Below, piece after piece: positions 58,992-64,000 of a stretch of DNA of 64,000 bases; the stretch's first letter is position 1, and every line of letters starts with the position of its first letter. A program made the position numbers and the translations under genes. Location: the NCBI GenBank assembly GCA_033439685.1, contig JAUEDM010000002.1, forward strand, positions 2,046,001 through 2,110,000. The letters are read 5' to 3'. The notes beneath the pieces were generated by a model. The model ran no database searches. It was not told the DNA's origin and saw only the letters and a list, made by a program, of their open reading frames with translations. This DNA is from Apodospora peruviana (lineage: Eukaryota; Ascomycota; Sordariomycetes; Sordariales; Lasiosphaeriaceae).

Positions 58992-59990
58992 TGATGATAT
59001 CGCTCGCTGGTTTTACTACTAGCAAAAGGTGAGGCGTAGAGGGATGATGGGAAGAGCTACAGTAGAGGCTTTAGCAGGAGAACCCAGCCTAGCTGCAAAG
59101 CGATTCCTTTCCAGATCCGACCAGTCGGTCGGTTATCTGTGGAGGAAATTATGTTATTTTTGGGTATAGGTTTTGCATATTTCGTTTTTTGGGCGTCTGG
59201 GCGTTTTCCGTTGTTAATTCACGGTCTCAAAATGTGGATGTTTTTCTCCATGCTCCATTCATAATTGTCTATCTATTTGATAGTTCGATCCATCGGACCA
59301 TGCTGCTCTCTGTGAACAGCTTTTATTGGGGACCGACGTCTCGCAAGTAGTAAGAACCCGTGTCCTCACGACTCGTGCTTCAACATGCCTTTCAGGGAAC
59401 CCAACACCGACTGCAGAAGTGGTTCTAAACCTTGTATGACCTCCGAACTGAGCCACTCACTCGGTCCATGGATATTCCCCTGCGCCGTCCTCGTTTGAGT
59501 ACATAAACCGTTTTACTTGCATCAGCTTTATGAACACGCTTGGCTCCAAGAGATTTCCAATTCTCATCATCATCCTCCACGCTCCCTCGGCTCCGGGTCT
59601 TCGAGCGTACGATGTGCGTATATCGAATATGCCTCCCGTGATGACAGCCCGCCTGCCTGCTATCAGCAGAGCCTCCGCAGCTAGAAGGATGCCAGTGTGA
59701 CACCCGGCACCGCCTTCCAGCTCCCACCTCAAGTGGGGGGGAGGGGAGCGATAAGGTGTCGTGGGTACTTCTGCCACCAGTATAACTACCATCGGGCTCA
59801 AGGTTGTTCTTCATCGTAAAATCCTCCCTGGCCAGGGGGCGCATGAACCCAACCAAGCAAGCAAGCTCCTTGGCGAATAGAGCGCAACGTATATCATCAC
59901 TCAAAGGAGATGTCAATTCCTCCTCTTTGTTCCATTATTTCTTCAGCGGTTGTCCCGACAAATGTCATCATGTTGCCATATATGTTCAGT
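58992..59990. other. Convergent 3' regions
   Basis: Between the eIF4E gene and the EF-hand gene. No supported gene; a minus-strand frame at 59425-59916 has no domain. Confidence 0.5.
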
Positions 59991-60710
59991 TTACCGCCAC
60001 ACCCCAGCCCTTCGCATGACGGCGTCGAACTCGTCCTTCTTGACGCCCCGCCCGACGCCGGCGCCGCCGTTCGCCTCGAGGATCATATCTCTTAACAAAT
60101 CCACGCTGACGTCGTCCTCCTTCAGCACGGCCACGACGCGCTTGAGGTGCGTAAGAGTGATGGCGGGTGCAGGGGCGCCGTCCTGCCCTCCTGTAAAGAG
60201 CGCGAACGCCTCGTCGAGCTCCTGGAGGTGCGCCTCGCTCGTGTTGTCCCGGTTTTGGAGTTTGATGGCGCAGATGGCGACGAAGGTAGGGTACGTCGCG
60301 AACCCTTCGTCGTCGGGGTCGAGGATGGAAGTGAATTCTGCGAGCTCGGCTTTGTCTCGCGGGGGAATGCCCAGGGCGCTTTTGACTTCTGTGTTAGTGC
60401 ATGGGAGTGAGGTAGTAAGGCAAAGTCAAACTCACATCATGGCGCGCCGAACGTCGCCAATCGGCATGACTCCTTCCTTTTCGCCGTCCATGGGCTCGGC
60501 GAATAAGCTGAAGGCCTCCTTGATCTCGGCCTCCTCCTGGGCGCTGATGTCGTTTTCCTTTGCCAGCTTTGACTGCCGCGCTTTTGGAGCTGACGAAGTG
60601 TCTGCGGCTGCTGCTGCGGCGCGCCCGCGCTTGGGAGGCTGTTTATTTTGATCAATCAAATTAGCATAAGGGAATGCGCAAATAGGGCGACTGGATTTCC
60701 CTCTCACCAT
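59991..60710 (-). CDS. Degenerate EF-hand (centrin/calmodulin-fold) protein
   Basis: Three exons on the minus strand: 60710-60708 (the ATG alone), 60638-60436 and 60378-59991; 197 residues. The first intron begins right after the start codon (ATG|GTGAGA, AACAG acceptor) and gives MPPKRGRAAAAAADTSS, a common type of N-terminus. Reading through it adds 23 unlikely residues. EF-hand-like helix-loop-helix units are visible (EEAEIKEAFSLFAE, VRRAMIALGIPP, DKAELAEFTSILDPDDEGFA, LQELDEAFALFTG, VKKDEFDAVMRRAGVW), but the loops lack most calcium ligands. It resembles centrin Cdc31 and the Rad33 nucleotide excision repair factor; which is not settled. The third acceptor restores the AMIALGIP core. Confidence 0.82.
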
Positions 60711-62169
60711 TATGCGTTATCTCTGTTCCTAGAGCCAAAAACCTTCCCAAGAATAAACCGTATAGGGCTTCGTTGATAATCCCCGGTTCCGAAGGCTTTG
60801 ATCATTAACAGTTTGGAATGGGGTTTGGTTGATGGTGAGATGCCGCGGGCGGTTGGTGGAGATTCGCCAACTGGACACCTGCTCACGTGCTGATAAGGAG
60901 GCTGGTTCACCCACATAAAAACTTGAGCTAAATTTTCCCACTCTCTTATTTTCTTTTTCTCTAACTTCTCAACGCAAAGAGCTCCTTCACCAACATCGCA
61001 ACAACTCGGAACTATTTCTCACGAGAGTGATATCCAGATCAACTGTCATCTGTGTTGATTAGACTCGAGCGGCTGAACAGGAGACGAAAACTGGCCAAAG
61101 ACTCGTTCGCATATCGGGCGCTTGCCCTGGTATCGAGACGTGTTGAGCGACGAGGCAGACTACTTCAGGCGAGACCTGTCTCTCAGAGCTAGAGACGGAG
61201 ATGTTTTACCATCTGGATGAACACCAAAGTCGAAATACCCGGCAGATCAAGAACGTTCCGAGGCCAACATCGGAGTCGTTCTTTGCCCAGGCAGGCAGGC
61301 TATTCACTCGATTCCTTGCAGTTGCTTGACAACCGATACATCACGTCAAGTTCAAAGCAAAGCTGCTTTGAGCAAGGGCCATTCATTCTTCCCAGTTCTT
61401 CATTCTCTTCCCATCATTTCACAGCTTCTTCAAATTGCTAGAGCTTGGCGCCTCCAAAATCAAACCCAGGGCGTCTAAGTGTGGACACTGAAGCAAGAAT
61501 AAATGTGTGGGGTTGCTCAAACGGTGACCTCTTCTGCAGGTCGCAATTCATCTTGTCACTTTTTTCATGAAGTCTCTTGGTGGTACTGGTCTGTGGAATA
61601 CATACTTGCCTACAGAGGCATGTTCGGTTGGTTTGTGAAGTCGGATTCTGCACGTCGACATGGCGTTGGCATGCAAACCTCCTTCCTGGTGGCTAGATCC
61701 AGCGCATTGAACCGTAGACGCATGGCGATGGTGCTTCGGAGCCACAATGCTCTACGGATTATTAAGAAATTCATGTGTGTCTCATTGGTTACCTTTGATC
61801 AACGGTTAAGTTTATTTCTCTTAATATACACTACAAACCCTGGAACACATCGCCGTAAAACCTCATTGTATCCTCGTTGGTCAATTCAACCCAAATTTCA
61901 AAGGTAGTGTGATGTTCTTGCTCGCTCTAAAGATTCGCTTTCTCTTTCGGGGGCTGTTCCTCTTCCCTGCAATCGTTACGCAAAAGTAGAACGCAAAACA
62001 ATCAATATTCATCCGCGTCCTTTTCTCGGATAAGCAAAGGGAAAAGGGGTAAATTTTGTCTCTGTTCTTCACCCAAGTACATCCACCACCCTCCCTCCAG
62101 TCCGTGGGGTGTGTGGCCCAGACTCCCACGGTAGGCGCAGTGGATTCAAGAGTAAAGTTGTCGAAGGAC
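60711..62169. other. Intergenic between two minus-strand genes
   Basis: No gene supported; small frames on both strands without domains. Contains the EF-hand gene promoter (60711 onward) and the glyoxalase II 3' UTR (left of 62169). Confidence 0.5.
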
Positions 62170-63683
62170 TCACTTGAAATTATTCTTCAGCTCTCTCATC
62201 TTGGTCATGATGACCACCGGGTCGGTCTCGCCTGTCGCCTTTTGGATGACGGGGTCCTGAAAATTGGTAAATTTCTGTGTTGCTAGGTTGCATGGGTCGT
62301 CTTGGTCTTCTCACCTGAGGTCTCATGAATACGTTGTGTTTCTAGTTACACACAAAAAATATCAGTAGTTAGATAGATACCTAGGTGGAGATTATTTGAT
62401 TTGGGTTGCCACCTTTTCGTCGCCAATGGTGAATTTGCCCTGCGTCTCCTTGTTGGCGTTGGCAAATGCGTCGAGGGCCTTGACGGCCTCGCTTTGGAGG
62501 ACCGAGAGGGCAAATTTGACGTTGGATTTTGTGTATTCGTGGCCGGGCTATTTGGTGTGTTGCAGTTAGTAAGATGCTTTTTACGAGCAGATATCTCGTT
62601 GTGGACAGGACTACTTGGTGTTGATGGTTTTCTAAACCCCAGGTAAGTAAAAGAGAATAGGTACTCACAAAAACTCGAGTATCATCCGGGAGAGACGCGA
62701 GCGTCACGTTGAGAGCCTTGTGCATCTCCTCGCCGTTGCCTTCAAAGAACTTGCCGCAGCCTGTTTGTTGTTTTGTCAACAAATGAGTTGAATATGTGTC
62801 TTTCCACGTCCGTGAAACCACCCTGGATGTTTAAGACGTACCGCCATGAAACAGGGTATCGCCGGTAAACACGACCTTGTCATCGCCGTCCTGCATGAAA
62901 TAGCAGATGCTGTCTTGGGTGTGGCACGGGGTATGCAGCGCCTTGACGGCGATGCTGCCAATCTTGAATCCTTCCCCGTGTGTCGGGGTGCGGGTGACCT
63001 TTTGGCAGTCTTTGCCGCCTATTACCTCGAGCGGTGGTGACACTCCCAGCTCGCCCAGCTGTTTTTTTCTTGTTAGTATAAAGGTGCCGCCCGGGTATGA
63101 TGTGGCTTGGACGAAAAGAAGCAGCAGCAAACTCACGAGCTTCTCATTTCCGCCTGCATGGTCCCAGTGACTTTGTAGGAGTATGTGTTACAGGCAAATA
63201 CTTCCAGATTGAACGAGATATGGTCGACTCACTGGTGAGTATTGACAATTGCCGTCAACTTGATCTCGCCATCACCGATCGCCTTCTTCAAGACAGGGGC
63301 AACTCTGGTCAAATGATGAAAGTCGGTTAACTAGGGACGATGAAATGAGATTCGACATTCACTTACTCGGGCGGATTGGCAGGATCGATAATGACGGCTT
63401 CCTTGGACTTGTCGTCAACAACCAGGTAGGCGTAGTTGTTGCTGCTGCCCACCCCTTTTTCGAGAAAAGTCAGTCGTCGCCTGTAACTCTGATCGGTTGA
63501 GACATACACATCGGAATTGACCGGATATGCATTGTGCGGAGATGAGTGCTGCCGGTGATCTGTATTTGATGCAAATATGAGTTTCGATTCTAGTAGAAAG
63601 TAGAGACTTAGACCTACGGCCGCTGTCAATGGTCTGATATTTCGCGGGACAGAAAGAGGTCGTCTGGTAATGAATGTATTCAT
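62170..63683 (-). CDS. glo2: Glyoxalase II (hydroxyacylglutathione hydrolase), ten exons
   Basis: Exons on the minus strand: 63683-63618, 63559-63508, 63454-63367, 63304-63233, 63170-63137, 63058-62842, 62760-62669, 62547-62413, 62341-62315, 62256-62170; 289 residues. Two split codons rebuild the zinc motif NTHHHWDHAGGNEKL. Other ligands lie in PCHTQDSICYF, FTGDTLFHGGCGKFFEG and PGHEYTKSNVKF, and the C-terminus is MRPQDPVIQKATG. The enzyme hydrolyses S-lactoylglutathione to D-lactate and glutathione in the glyoxalase pathway. The first exon (MNTFITRRPLSVPRNIRPLT) is a mitochondrial presequence, and an internal Met (MHIRSIPMW) begins the usual cytosolic form. The last acceptor was chosen for the known family sequence; one 18 bases upstream stays in frame. 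Confidence 0.93.
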
Positions 63684-64000
63684 GGCGATGCGGCCTAATA
63701 AGACACAACTCGAATGAATGGATGGATCCGCACGATATCCGTCCGGTACTTTTTGTATTGCAACTACCGAGTTAGAGGATGACGTTATTATTGGACGCCG
63801 GCATGCTTTGCGTCCCCATCAAGATCGCCATTACTAAACAACAAAATGTCACATGACGCTTAACCCATTATTAAAACAAACGGGGGATGCTGTTTTTAAA
63901 GTTGCGTTGTATACCGGAGAGTGTATTTAATTACAAGGATAACGGTTTGGGATAATAGAGGTCAAACAACACCAATTGGCTTCGGTATCCAAGCATCCTC
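63684..64000. other. Upstream flank of glyoxalase II
   Basis: Presumed promoter; no gene start is visible before the window ends. Confidence 0.5.

Noticed and set aside
1..64000. Biosynthetic gene cluster, defence island, transposon or CRISPR array
   Set aside because: No core synthase, transposase, reverse transcriptase or spaced direct repeats were found; the genes are mostly unrelated core functions.

Overview
The window is nuclear DNA from a filamentous ascomycete (Pezizomycotina, most likely Sordariomycetes). The evidence is a wetA conidiation regulator, an AtfA-type bZIP, a Pezizomycotina-type kinesin-3, many short introns (about 50-95 bp, GTRNGT/CTRAC/YAG), short intergenic microsatellites and no operon-like packing. 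I see no credible tRNA, rRNA, transposon or virus. Genes lie on both strands and are separated by 0.2-4 kb of mostly non-coding DNA. Exon structures were built by hand from splice signals, reading phase and family knowledge, so individual junctions are predictions.

Left part (1-18.4 kb): wetA (minus strand, running off the left edge), an unrecognised Ser/Pro-rich gene, a gene-poor 4 kb stretch, a broken BTB/POZ gene, a small RRM-like orphan, a PalI/Sur7 tetraspan protein, a MOT1-type molybdate transporter and a four-pass membrane protein of unknown function.

Middle (18.4-39.5 kb): a 1356-residue FHA plus forkhead regulator (FHL1 type) with a duplicated C-terminal module, a six-exon glycosylated membrane protein with a 25-nt micro-exon, a GST-fold protein, a 4 kb gap, the stress bZIP atfA, and the kinetochore subunit Dsn1/Mis13.

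Right part (40-64 kb) is dense with core eukaryotic genes: sdh5, ypt7 (Rab7), a magnesium-chelatase-lid-like protein, gda1, a PPPDE-thioredoxin-PUL fusion, a short kinesin-3, a NOPCHAP1/DUF4598-like acidic protein, a class II eIF4E, a degenerate EF-hand protein whose first exon is only the start codon, and a ten-exon glyoxalase II with two possible starts (mitochondrial and cytosolic).

The genes do not form one pathway. Themes that recur are conidiation and stress signalling (wetA, atfA), secretory and vacuolar function (gda1, ypt7), mitochondria (sdh5, glo2), and translation or ribosome biogenesis (fhl1, eIF4E, NOPCHAP1-like). No biosynthetic cluster, defence island or mobile system was found. 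The best candidates for new biology are the PPPDE-Trx-PUL fusion, the chelatase-like protein, the repeat pair in the FHL1 protein and several unnamed conserved membrane proteins.
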